Below are positions 42,432 to 53,500 of a stretch of 64,000 bases of DNA, in pieces; the first letter of the stretch is position 1, and every line of letters starts with the position of its first letter. Origin of the DNA: Sphagnum compactum (Eukaryota; Bryophyta; Sphagnopsida; Sphagnales); contig OZ234494.1 of NCBI GenBank assembly GCA_965153455.1, positions 17,360,001 through 17,424,000 on the forward strand, written 5' to 3'. A model generated the notes under the pieces. That model ran no database searches and was not told the origin of the DNA. It saw nothing but the letters and a program-made list of their open reading frames with translations. The translations under genes and the position numbers were made by a program.

Positions 42432-44065
42432 CTAGGAGATAATCTTCTTCACTTTCTCTTCCAGATGGGCCTCATGATCTTCCAGACGGCCTACAATTGA
42501 TCCATTCTCCCACCGCACAAGAGTTGGCACTCCTGTTAACTTGAAGCGCTTGTCTGTGCGTAAAGCATGATCTGGAGTCCGCCAAGTTGTGCGGTCACCC
42601 ACATAAACTCGCACTAATGTGATTGGTTTTTCTGCCTCATTCACCACCTTGTAAATAACTGGTTCTGCCCTGACACAATCTTTTCCACATAATGAAAACT
42701 ATTAGTGACGTTCTTTACTTCTTTTGATGTGATGTAGCTCATCACCTGAACCATGGATTTGTTTGCTTGTTTGTTTGCCCCAGACAAGTGGTTCAACATA
42801 TCCTTGCCAGCATAATTCTTTCAAAAACCAGGTGAACTAGATTCCTAAGTTGCCCCAAATTTTGGTCAGGTCATCCTGCATCAGCATTTGTATGGAGAAG
42901 CCCTATCAAATTCAAGGAGCTGTCATAGCAATCTTTCTGGTGATGAGAACAATTCCTCTACACTCATCATCCTAAGACGTTCGATGCAAGTAATGACTTG
43001 ACTTCAGAACTTTACAGGCTCCTGAATCACCTTTAGCTGGTCCAATACTAGACATATCTATAAAATTGCAGAGAAATCTCCACAAACAACAACAATGAAT
43101 GTATGCAGTCATAACCCTATGAGAGTCACTCACAAAGTGTGAGACCATCACCTTCATCACAAATAGCAGTGATGAACTGCCATGACTACCCCCACAGACT
43201 TCATCACCTCATGAAGGTGGGTGTAGACGAGTATAGATTAATCCATAAAGCACTCAGAGAAATTTCCTATTGTATTTGGAGGGCACCTTATATCTGTGAA
43301 TATCCCTTGAAAAAAGGAGGGCTATTATACCTACTCCTTATGAGTGCAAGTGATCTTATGCCTATAAGAAGTAGCCATCAGGTCCCTTCCACTCTTAAAG
43401 GAGTAGGCGAAAGAACCCTTCCCCCTCCATCGCCTTGTAATCTACATACTGAACCAGGTGCAAGATGGCACAACAACAGATAGAAGACATACATGCATCC
43501 AACCAGAAAAGAAAACTCCAACTCTCAAATTAAAGATGGAGAGGACAAGGAAGATTTATACCAGGACACCAGCTCTTTCCCACCGAAGAGATGCGATCTC
43601 CAAGGAAGAGGAGCAACAAAATCCCAGGTCCCTGCAATTCCGCCGTCTACAAGTCGGAACCCCCGACCACGCTAAAGTAAGATACAACAGCTCAAGGATT
43701 TCTTGACACAAAATTGAGTGAAGACAAAGGCATATGTTACAAAGATGATTTGTTTTCACTGAGCAGTAGATTCCACACCAAAAACAACATGGGAGCAGAA
43801 GCAAAAAACCCTACCAAATGAAAGAAATTCTGAATAAAAACACACACACACACACACAAACACAAACTCTAGACATGAAATCGAGCGTCTTTTGAAAAAC
43901 TAAATTGGGTGGTGAATTGGACACACTCCTTTGTGAAGGATGCGAAATTCTTCCACATCAGAACCGTACATCTTCCTTGGTGTCGTGGACTAGAGAAAAA
44001 AAAAGGCCAACCTTGAGAGCAGTGTCGAAATCGTGAACTTGCGTATCCACCATAGCAGCTGGCAT
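42432..44065 (-). CDS. Thioredoxin-like protein Clot (TXNDC17 family)
   Basis: Small cytosolic thioredoxin-fold protein with a WCPDC active site; human TXNDC17 is a relative. Minus-strand coding exons 44012-44065, 43562-43646 and 42432-42679 give 128 residues, the expected size. Exon 1 reads MPAAMVDTQVHDFDTALK. Exon 2 gives TAELQGPGILLLFLGDRISS and ends KSWCP plus the first base of Asp. Exon 3 continues DCVRAEPVIYKVVNEAE, RVYVGDRTTWR and FKLTGVPTLVRWENG. The redox motif WCPDC (residues 43-47) is thus split by intron 2. The second in-frame Met is residue 5. Intron 2 (882 bp) carries adjacent copies of two dispersed element families. Family identification is confident; the substrate is not known from sequence. 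Confidence 0.92.
43068..43240 (+). repeat. Dispersed element family X, copy in Clot intron 2
   Basis: Starts with GCAGAGAAATCT and includes TATGAGAGTCACTCACAAAG, CACCTTCATCACAAATAGCA and GTGATGAACTGCCATGAC. The inner TTCATCAC/GTGATGAA pair is palindromic. Other copies: 26085-26210 (inverted), 49468-49655 and 53155-53275. Confidence 0.8.
43250..43425 (+). repeat. Dispersed inverted-repeat element family Y, copy in Clot intron 2
   Basis: Arms around 43325-43346 (ACCTACTCCTTATGAGTG) and 43390-43417 (CACTCTTAAAGGAGTAGGCG) are reverse complements. It is related to 47129-47262 and directly abuts a copy of family X, so X and Y may be parts of one element. Confidence 0.6.
43839..43862 (+). repeat. 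(AC)n microsatellite in Clot intron 1
   Basis: A run of about ten CA/AC dinucleotides lies in the intron between Clot coding exons 1 and 2. Confidence 0.85.
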
Positions 44066-46041
44066 CTTGGCCTTTTTCTGAGCTCAACTACTTACGCTTT
44101 CTTTGGAAGACTCACAAACCGTTTCCAACTTTACAGACCTCTCTCACACCACACTCGATGGCGCCTTTCTCTTTTTCTTTCTCTCTCTCTCTCTTTCGTT
44201 GGCGAGTGCGCTTGTCGCGATAAAACGCTTATGCTGTTTGTCCCATACACCTTGCGTGCTGCAAGCTGCCCCTCTCCCTCTGTCTTTTTCCCTCTTTGTG
44301 GTCATAAAATTTGTGTAGAAAATACACACAAATGTACATGGTCAGGTTGGGTCTGCCATTTGTGTTTCAAACTTAATAAATTATTATTATTTTGTAAACA
44401 TGAAGAATTTTTTTGTGGCCAATGTGAAATTTTCTTTTTCTTCGACCCATCTACAGTAGGGTTCTCTTGGTGAGTTTGGCTCAGTGGTTCGAATTAGCTC
44501 TAAAAGCTTCTAATTAGTTAGGGATGAGTCAGTTCAAGCCATCATCATGGCTTGCTATTTACTCAGGCCCACTCTCCTCATTCAGCAATTTGGAGAGTTT
44601 CACCATCAGGGCCTTCGGTCTTTAGATTTCATAGTAGTGTTAAGCATCTAATAAGGGTAGTGTGGTATTTTTGCTTTTCTTTGAGGCTCTTTGGGGATTA
44701 TTGAATGCCAATCCACACCAAGGTGATAAGAGGTCGGGAGTTCAAACCCTGAGTTTTTCAGCTGGGAATGCGATGCCAAAATGTGTCACTGCAATTTGGT
44801 GTTTGATATTCTCTTCTGTTTCTAGTGTGATGCCACCACTCGGTGATGAACAAAAATGTCATATTTTATAGCACAACCTGCTTTCGGAAATCTGCAATCT
44901 ACCATGGCCCTAAAAAGGAGATGGACCAGAAAGGCATATCCAAAAAAAAAACCAGAATGACAAATGATCTGAGCCGATGACATTTTGCAAGCCCATCTTC
45001 ATAAGTGTTTTCTCAAAACTTCAACCAACTTCAACCTCCCTCTAGCATCAACAATCTGTTACTCCCAAGTCATACTATTCAAGTACAGATGGTTTTGAAA
45101 ATGCCACAGTATCCTCCCCTTGCACTAAAAATTTCCTTTGCCTCATGATTCTTGCCTCCTCTCCAAAGAACTCCAAATTCACCTACCCAAATTATTGCCT
45201 GTTATATAGGGGATTTATGGTATGGTTTGGATTACACATGTTCAGCATTTTAGCAATTCTTCTAGTGTTTCATGCCAGAGAAAAAAATGTTGTGTAACCA
45301 CTTGAACTTAATATTCATTCATAGCATGGGTCATAGGTTCTGCCATGACTTGCAAGAAGAATAATTTTTTTTCTTAGAGTGTGGCAACATTTTAAGCATT
45401 TAAATTTGATATATATCTCTATGAATCAACAATCCGTTCACCTACCACTTCTCATTCAAGCAGTAAACTTGGAGATTCCAAGTCCGAAACCACACTGCAA
45501 GAAAACAATCTTCTCTTTCTAAGCAATTACAAGCAGCCTTTTGAAGCATCCCTTCTTGCATACGCTCCATCACTAAGAGCACCAATAGTAACAACAATAA
45601 GGCCCTAGTTCCTGGTTGGCTCCATAACCATTGCACCCTCCCTGTCACACACCATCACCCGACTTTGGTTGAAGAAACTTTGTTACCATGTAAATTTCCT
45701 TCAAGTGGAGAAAAGGATGCATTATTTCTGTATATTGCCATCATGTGAATGGATTTTGACAATGGATATGTACATCATCAGTCTATGAATGAATGATCAA
45801 CTAACTCTAATACTGTTTTTTGTTTTCATGTTGAATTGACTATTGTGGGTCTTAAAACAATTTCTCATGTTGGTCAAAGTGGAGCTATGTTTGTGCTGCT
45901 TCAATAGGTTCTTCAGCTTGATGAGGCAACTATGCTGTTGTACAATGAGTTCATAGTAGATTTCCGAGAAGTGGGTAAGTTGAGATATACACCCCACAAT
46001 CACTCAAAACGACTGGCAATTGTGAAAAGAGATTTGCTAAC
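44066..46041. other. Clot upstream region and unassigned DNA
   Basis: The first 300 bp or so are probably the Clot promoter, with (CT)n near 44180-44200. Pol III-like motifs at 44477-44749 are listed separately. A plus-strand segment 45908-45974, with AG before and GTAAGT after, would encode VLQLDEATMLLYNEFIVDFR plus EV. It could be a real exon, but I find no partners. The rest is unassigned. Confidence 0.4.
44477..44749 (+). other. SINE-like segment with Pol III A-box and B-box-like motifs
   Basis: TGGCTCAGTGG at 44477-44487 matches the tRNA A-box consensus. AGTTCAAGCC at 44531-44540 and GAGTTCAAACCC at 44738-44749 resemble B boxes. No cloverleaf could be folded, so this looks like a tRNA-derived SINE remnant and not a tRNA gene. 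Confidence 0.3.
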
Positions 46042-46446
46042 CTTTATGAGCTAATGTGGCATCGGACTGTGGAATTGTTGTAGACGTTATGGCACCTGGT
46101 GTTTCATTGGATCTGGGATTCTGAAGAACAAGGTTGTCTCTTGTTGCAGCAGCTCCCATGTCTTCTGGATTCTCAATTTCACTTCCCTGTTCATGCTGAG
46201 AAAAGTTATGTACAAGTGAAGGTTTTGTTGAAGCTGGGGTGGTTGACTCCAAATTACAATTTTCATGACCTGGTGGTTCAGCAATATCAGGATGAGCAAA
46301 CAATGCATATCCCCCTGCCTCATTGTCTGACCAGTTTACTTCATCATCATCACCATCATCATCAGTGTCATCATCTTCTCTATCCTCTTCATACTCCCTT
46401 GAATTAGAGTACTGGTTTTGAGATTGTTTTCTCTCATCCAAATATG
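46042..46446 (-). CDS. Candidate internal exon of an unidentified protein with an acidic tract
   Basis: A minus-strand open segment of 405 bp, bounded by AG before 46446 and GT after 46042. It reads YLDERKQSQNQYSNSREYEE, then a run of Asp/Glu (REDDDTDDDGDDDEVNWSD), then a Ser/Thr/Pro/Asn-rich part ending TLAHKG. The acidic, low-complexity sequence is typical of nuclear or chromatin proteins, but no domain is seen and no partner exon could be placed with certainty. The opposite strand is also open and would give a His-rich run, which is less plausible. Confidence 0.35.
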
Positions 46447-48061
46447 CTGCAGTAACCAAGAATGCAGTTTAGCATTGTTCTGGTTGGAAATTATACATCA
46501 TCTTTCCTACTGAAACATGTCAAAGTCAGTTTGGATAGACATTGCTTAGAGGACCACATCTGGCTTGTGAATAGCCATGGTGGATTGTAGGAAAATTGCC
46601 AATTGCAAGGGTTGAACTTGAAGAGTTTTTGAAACCTTTGCCCTTCAGAATATGGAACAGTGAGAGAATCTCCCTTCAGATGAATACATGTCACCATCAA
46701 ACTATTCAACCAAATCTACTAGAACTAATCATGATGATACAGGTGTAGGATGCTATATTGGGCATATGCAGGAAAGTCTCATTTCATACTTGGGTGGTCA
46801 TGAGTTCTGAATAGCTCACTTATTTCTCATGTGATCATTTAGGTTGTCAAACTAAGCATGTATAGGGTACTCTGGGCATTCTTGATCCTTGCTTTGTCTA
46901 ACAAAGTAAAACAAATTTTCTTTGCTCCATGCAATCCATGGTCTCTGTCTAGGATAAAGCCCACCAAGTGAGGGAATTCCCAAAATAAAGGGCCTAGGAT
47001 GAGGCAATAGCTGAGTCCAGCCTCACATTTTGGGAATGTCCCCCACCCATGGGCTTTTCCCATTGTAAAGCATGAGGCAAATGCTATCATTAACCTAACA
47101 TATGTTGATCATGAGGCAGAGGAGGGGTGGGTTCTTACACCTACTCCTTAAGAGTGGGAGGCACCTTACACCTTTGAGAAGGCATAGCATCCCTCCTGGA
47201 CTCTTAGGGAGTAGGCCTAAGACCCCTCCTTGTTTCTAGGAGTGTGTTGTAAGGTGCCTTCCAACTACACTAGGAGATTTCTCCCTGTGCTTCAGATTGC
47301 AGGGAAAGGTGTTGAAAAGACAGGTGTGTGGATGATGAGCCAGATAAAGGTTGCAATAGGTGTGATGATTTGTGTAAAATACAATCACCAATCATGAAAA
47401 CCTACGGTTGATTGTTCTTAGGTTGCTTACAATTTTCTAGGGAGAGATGCATTATTGATCAGGTGTATGCACTTCAAATTACGGTTCATGGTTGTCAGCC
47501 ATTCAGGTGGATTGCACTTCAAAATGGACTTGAAGAACTATGTCCAGGATGCAACAATTGATGCTTGAGAATTGGAGCATAATTTGAGAAGCCTGGAGAT
47601 GGAGGGAGAAAAACAGCTCGATGCCTAACCCAATATGAAGCTTGAGCATAAACAAGCACAAACTTATTGGAAATCAAGGATTGCCCTTTGTGGTGCACAC
47701 CTTTAGATTCATCAGCTGGTTTGCTTGTTGTAGACTTGCCATTAGAGGAGAAACCTTTGATCCAAGTCCTGAATCCCTTTCTGCTTGTTCACACCTCCAC
47801 CCCCACCCCATCCACAAAGAATCCCAAGTTTGATAAAGAAGTACTTCCTGAGAGTCTGATCCTAGAGTCATGACACAAAGAGGACTGTCTAGAAAATTGA
47901 ATTTAGCTCTACTGCATGAATTGATGTCTACAAGGTCAATTTTTGTGCAGAGAGCATGCAATGATCGCAATTTGGGAATTCTGCTATAGATTTTTAAACA
48001 AGATCAAGTCCTTTTCTGCAACTTTTGAGTTTCATATAGAATTGACCTGCTCCTCAACAAC
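46447..48061. other. Unassigned DNA with one family Y element
   Basis: Short frames on both strands, none with convincing protein composition or splice partners. 47129-47262 is a family Y inverted-repeat element. Confidence 0.45.
47129..47262. mobile_element. Small inverted-repeat element, family Y
   Basis: GGTTCTTACACCTACTCCTT at 47129 pairs with the segment ending GGAGTAGGCCTAAGACCC at 47225, over about 25 bp. A second nested pair joins GGCACCTTACA near 47160 with TGTAAGGTGCC at about 47248-47258. No coding capacity. A relative lies at 43250-43425 and a partial one near 41222. Confidence 0.65.
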
Positions 48062-48499
48062 TTAAGAATCAATTTCAAAGAGCTCAATTTCCACACCATT
48101 GCTGCAACAGATCAAAGCATCAGAAGGTAGGAACTTTGTACACACACTTAAGACATTTTCCTGAAGTTGATGTTCTGGCTGAATTAGTGCACATGCTGTA
48201 TCTGAACACAAGAAGAAAGGAAAACAGTGTTGAAGAAAATTTAGAGACCCCAAATGACCCTCGGGGATATTCTTTCCAAGAATGAGTATTTTCCTCTCAG
48301 AAGTAAGGCGTTCAAAGCTATCCAAATCTCTTTTCCCTTTTTTGCCCCCTTCTATTCAACTAGAATGACCACTTGAAGATTCGGAAACATGTCCTTGAAT
48401 CCAAAATCTCAGATCCCATGCTTGAACCTTAGATCCAACTCTCGAAGCTTGAATTAGGTTGAAAGATCTTACATCTTCATTGGAACTTGTCGAAACCAT
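48062..48499 (-). CDS. Candidate short gene, unidentified, with an unresolved splice phase
   Basis: A last exon 48062-48201 has a strong pyrimidine tract and CAG acceptor. It reads DTACALIQPEHQLQENVLSV, then CTKFLPSDALICCSNG and VEIELFEIDS before TAA. It joins in phase to 48259-48351, which reads GKKGKRDLDSFERLTSERKI then LILGKNIPE. Upstream, 48473-48499 looks like a first exon (MVSTSSNED, donor GTAAGA). Its phase does not fit that reading of exon 2 and instead fits a second frame of the same exon, which then hits a stop in exon 3. A sequencing indel, an unseen exon or a different start could explain this. I do not recognise the protein. Tandem telomere-like motifs lie about 700 bp upstream. 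Confidence 0.38.
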
Positions 48500-49199
48500 T
48501 TTGAAGCAGGCTTTTCATGAAGGACATAGAAATATATGAGAACAACAATTTTGAAGATCGAATCCAATCACGCACTCCGCATCACACCATCTACATCATC
48601 TTCTTTAATTTCTTTATTTGTCGAAGAATGACAAACTCGAAAATCAAGCTTGAGAATACGTAATCCACTGAGCAGTAGAAGAAAAGGGACGGAAGAAAGG
48701 AAGCAAGGAAGGAAAATGTGACACTAACCGCAGAATGTCGAACCAAGCGTCACACACAACTGGTCACCACGCCCTTCCCTAAAGGTGTGAGTTTCTTAAA
48801 GTTGGGTACGGTGATCTTTCGTCATGCGGCTCAGAACTTCACCACAAAAACCATTTCTGTGCGATCATCTTGTGCATTTCATTGTACGCAGGGTATGTAA
48901 TCCTGCAACAACCAACCCCATGTAGAATTCTTCATGCATTACAACAAGCTTGCGACTCGCAGAAAATAATTTGCTTTCCGCTTTTCCTCGTTCCTTTTCG
49001 TGTGAGTGGGTGAGTGAGTAAGCTCCATACTTGTTTCCGTGCTTGCATTTGCCAACTCCTCGCGTTCTCTACTGGACGATTGCGGTTGAGAAAGGAATGT
49101 GTTCCGTGGGTGCTACAGGGAGTGCAACTGCTCGTGTGCTGCTGCAGCAGGGATCACCTGCTGTGAGGAATATGGATAGCTGACTACGAAGGTGTGGCG

Positions 49200-49216
49200 T
49201 AGGGTTTAGGGTTTAG
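49200..49216 (-). promoter_or_regulatory. Two telomere-like TTTAGGG repeats (telo-box)
   Basis: TAGGGTTTAGGGTTTAG on the plus strand reads as CTAAACCCTAAACCCTA on the minus strand. It lies 700 bp upstream of the candidate minus-strand start at 48499. It may be a telo-box promoter element or a small interstitial telomeric repeat. Confidence 0.4.
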
Positions 49217-49467
49217 AAATGTTCACCCATCTTCTATACCCACCGTTTGCCATAGCCAGGCTCAAGGTGACTAATACCTTAGAACAGGTATCGAAGTAGC
49301 TAGCAATCTTGAATCTGTGTTTGGTATCTGCAAACCTTTCACCAATAGCCAGGCTCAAAGTAACTAATACCTTATAGTCCATGACCTAACTGAAGCATAT
49401 GACTAGCTTTGGCAGATAGTTAAATGCAGCAGCTCTTCTGTTTCTGTTTCCAACCATAACAATGAAA

Positions 49468-49655
49468 GTGCAGAGAAATCTTGACAGCAAAAAAATTCAC
49501 ATTTGGTAACATGATGATGAGTGCAGTCATAACTTCATGAGAGTTGCTCACAAAGTCTCAGACCATCCATCACCTTCATCAAGAATAGGAGTGATAAGTT
49601 GTCATGACTGTCCACTGCCTTCATCAGCTCTTGACTTTGGTGTAAATAAGTGTCA
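49468..49655 (+). repeat. Dispersed element family X, intergenic copy
   Basis: Begins GCAGAGAAATCT and contains TCATGAGAGTTGCTCACAAA, ACCATCCATCACCTTCATCA and GTCATGACTGTCCACTGCC. It is collinear with the Clot intron copy at 43068-43240. Confidence 0.75.
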
Positions 49656-50543
49656 TTATAATCTGTACACAATCTAGGCAAACCATAATACAAAGTGTGA
49701 ATCCTGAGTTTCAGTCACATTTCCAGGGCCAATGGGAAGACCCAGTCATGATGTTGGCTAGCACTCAAGAGACATAGCTGATCAAGAAAGTCAATAGTAT
49801 TCCCTTTCAAGCCTCAGGAAGCTTGTGGGAGTAAGTTTTATTTCATTTAAGCTTTGTCCTGGAAGATCAAGCATCTAAGATGAAGGCATATAAAGGCCCA
49901 CACAGAGGGTAGTGGTTGGGGCCTCCTGCACCCTGAACATATCCTTTAAGCTCACTACTGGTGACTACTTGGGGGTAGAACATGGCCAACACTATGAGCT
50001 GTTCTTGGGATTCTCATTCTCTTGGAGAAGCCTACCAAGGACATAGGCAGGGTTAATTGTGTCCCTCTGAAAATTTCCACAGCAGCCCTTGAAAGAATCA
50101 GCAAAAGTCAGCTTCCATCCTCCCTGCAAAACTGTAAACTCCCAGTGAAAAAGTGTATGAGCTACAAAGGACTTTGTGGAGAGACAAGAAAACCCCGAGT
50201 CGTCTTTTGTATGAAAATAGTATGATTCAGGACAAGAAGCATGTTATCTTGTAGTCTGCTAGAGGACGGGTTCTGGAGTGGTATTGATTGTTATTGCCCA
50301 TATTACATGAATTCCTGCACTTGTCAGAGCTAGTTCTGCAGCATACAAATGCTTTTAGGCCTTTCAATGCAAATGGATCTACTGTTCTTAGTGTCCATTG
50401 CCCACCATGCACAACTACCACTAGTTTGACAAGGGAAGGTTGCTAACAACATAGATAATGACAACTGTGTTGCCTGTCACGAGGATTGTTTCCTGGCAAT
50501 TCGGCAGTCCTGAGGGAGGTAGTCTGTTTCAGCAGACTGTATT

Positions 50544-53500
50544 CTACATGATGTCTGGACACTTCTCCCAGGCCTGTCTTTCCCGAGCCTCCCAGTATCT
50601 GCCCTTGTACACCCAGGAGGGTTCAATGTCACCATCTTGAATAGCTTTCACTTGTGTCACTCCTTGTTCTCTCTGTGTCAACACACCAATGCCAGAATAT
50701 CATGAGTTCCAAATTACTACCTAATAGGGGTGCTGAGAATAAGACTTCACTATGTTTTAGTGTTTAAGGGATGCCATCTGCAAGGAAAAATGAGAAATGA
50801 AAAGACAATTGTAAAATAATCAGTAAAAAGTGGTAGGGCAGTTGAGACTGTTAACAGGTCATGTCACCTCACTGAGGAAACATCCCTTTGAAATGTACAA
50901 CAACAACAGGGGATGAGGAAGAAACCCTAAATACTCATTCTATTCAGAGAGCAAGCAGACAAACTTGAATGCAACAGATAGCTAGAGTAAACCTGGCCAA
51001 ACCACACGTTCTCCCACTCTCGCCCTTGCTCCTTCCGAGTTTTACGGGCCAGTCTCTGCTTCTCCTCCAACCGCAGCTTCTCTGGTGTAGCTTTTTCCAA
51101 GTCTCCATTCTCCTGTGAAGAAGCACACACCATCCACATCAGGCCACAGAAACTCATTGTCACTTCCAAGGATGAAGAGCACTTGAAGGCCCCTTGAAGA
51201 CTAAACAGATTTCTTCATATAAAGTCACATGTGCAGAAGAAATTCAGAACATTAGCCATTGGTTTTGAATCAAGCAATAACAGTTCAACAGAAATAGATG
51301 TTACCAGGGCACGTTGGTCAGGTCGAAACCTTGAGTCAGTGGGGGGTAGCACCTCCGCCAACTTGGGTGTCAAGTCTGTTCATACGACCAGGAGATAAGA
51401 ATCTGTGTATTGCAAAGTTCTGCTAAATATTGATGAGGATAGCATCTTTGAATACAAACACTGATGTGAAAGTGTCACAGAAAAGGTCTGTTAAAGGCTG
51501 CCTGCAGTGATCCCAAATTAAAAAAAAGAAGAATGACTCACCATTAAGGCCAAGAGTGAAGCGTGTGAAGCAATACTGTTGATGGTAATCTTCAATCAAC
51601 TGTGGAGCCTTCCAAAGAAGCCTCACATCAGGGCTATCCACATCAAAGGTGGTACATGCCTCTGGACATGCATAAATTCGGTCCATGTAGTTCCCAAATA
51701 ATGAATACTGTGGAGTACCAGTGGCATCATAAATCTGAAAAAGCAAAAGCAGTCATCAGGATTTAAAAGTTCTTTAAGCAAACTAGATCCACACACAGAC
51801 ATTAAGCAACAAAGACCTAACAATAAGAATGACACATCTGCCTTTGGACTTGAACTTCTGGGATGGGTGCAGCCCTCAAATGATGAGTGGAAGAGTTCGT
51901 AGTTAGTACCTTGCCACTAATGCGGCACTGTTCTCGACTGGTCGCTTTATGAAAACGCACTCGACTCATCTCTCCAGTGCTATAATTTCGAACCAAAACC
52001 TCTCCATAGTTGTCAATCCACAATTTGCCCACAACCACATTGTGGATACACAATGTTGCTCTGTTCCACGTGATGTGATCCCCAAATTTTGGAATCTTCA
52101 AATGAGCTACTCCATTACATAGCACCTGCAGATTCAATGGAGATGCTACCTAAACAGACACTCAAATTGATAATCCTAGGAGTAAGATCCAACTCAATCG
52201 CATCATTTCTGTTGACCATAAAGAAAATCCTTGCTTGTGACTCTAACAGAATTCTCAGAAATTTCCCTAAAGGGTTTTGAAGAGAGTGTCACCTCAATGC
52301 TTCTTCCCCAGAACTTGTTCTTAATCTCAATTTCACCATAACACTGGTAACTCCTGCAATTACTCTCTGTATGGAATGCAAAAATTGGAGGATGGTGGCT
52401 GACCTGCATAGACCAAGTTGATGAAAAGTTAGTCCCTCCATTTCTGTCCTTTCTGACATTCACAATTTAGCGAGACTTCTTTTCTCATGACCAACTTATG
52501 TCACTCATTGGTTATGTAATCAGCAAACAAGCATGATATGCAAAAACTTATATGTGAAGTTTCTCCAACCTGCTCAGCAAGAAACCAAGAACAGTCATCT
52601 TGAAACTCATAGGTCTCCCCCAGCAAAGGATTGAAGGGTTTCGCATCACGATGGATGCTCCCACAATAGCTTGCACAGGTAAAAGCAGTTGCATAGAGCA
52701 GACGCTCCAAAGAATTCTCTTTCTGAACTGCTTGCTCCAACAACTCCCTGTCTCAGAATAGCCCAAAGATGGTCACCTAGGTCCATGAGTGTAAGTGGGC
52801 AGAGAGTGTACATTTGTCAAGACCAAGTCTTGTTCCTGGGACTAACACTGTGCAAACTATGCACCGAATGCCCAGCACCAAGCACTGTGGCATTGAATTT
52901 ACTATTTTGCAGAAGTGGTCATTACTTCTTGGTCAATGGACTCTCAGATATTGATAGGTAAAGGTAGCATGAGTGAGTTCCAACCCATGAAATGTGTAAT
53001 CGCAGGTCATATAGCTTTCCAATCACACTTGTTATGATGATCTCTATGAGATTGCCAAGCAAACTCCACAATAATACTTTGGAGGTAAACATTGTGTCAG
53101 TTCTGGCCAAACCAAAACAAACACAAAATAATCAGAGTTGTTCTGATGGTCTGAAAACTTGTGAGTTTCACTCACAATGTATCAGACAATCAACCTTCAT
53201 CATGGCAGTGACTATCTGCCATTACTCCCTACTGCCTTCATATGCTCCTGACAGTGGCTATAGATAAGTGAATCTGAAAAATCTGGGCAAAACTTATGTA
53301 TACTATTCTGTGCTGATCATGCATGAAGTGCAGGATGCTATATGGTCTACTCATGCTGGCCTTGTGTACAGATGTTTTTTAATCTCTTGTTAGGAAACTC
53401 TTTTCAGAGAACCTTACCAGTTAAACTCAATATGAGGACAAAATGGCTATCAGCTGTCAGATATAGACCTGACTCACCTAAATTGAAGTTCTTCAGCACA

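Larger units (their letters stand above)
48500..50543. other. Intergenic DNA between the candidate gene and the ORP 3' end
   Basis: 48500-49220 is GC-richer and may be promoter for the minus-strand candidate gene at 48499. 49250-49400 holds a short direct repeat around ATAGCCAGGCTCAA and ACTAATACCTTA. 49468-49655 is a family X element. 49700-50543 presumably contains the ORP 3' UTR. No further gene is supported. Confidence 0.45.

Noticed and set aside
44033-44473. 146-codon plus-strand frame antisense to Clot exon 1
   Set aside because: It is Leu/Ser/Phe-rich through a CT repeat and overlaps the promoter and first exon of a confident gene on the other strand.
44477-44560. A functional tRNA gene
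   Set aside because: The A-box and B-box-like words are present, but acceptor, D, anticodon and T stems do not pair.
46099-46407. Plus-strand frame with a seven-His run
   Set aside because: The His run is the complement of the Asp-rich codons on the minus strand. The minus-strand segment has better splice borders and composition.
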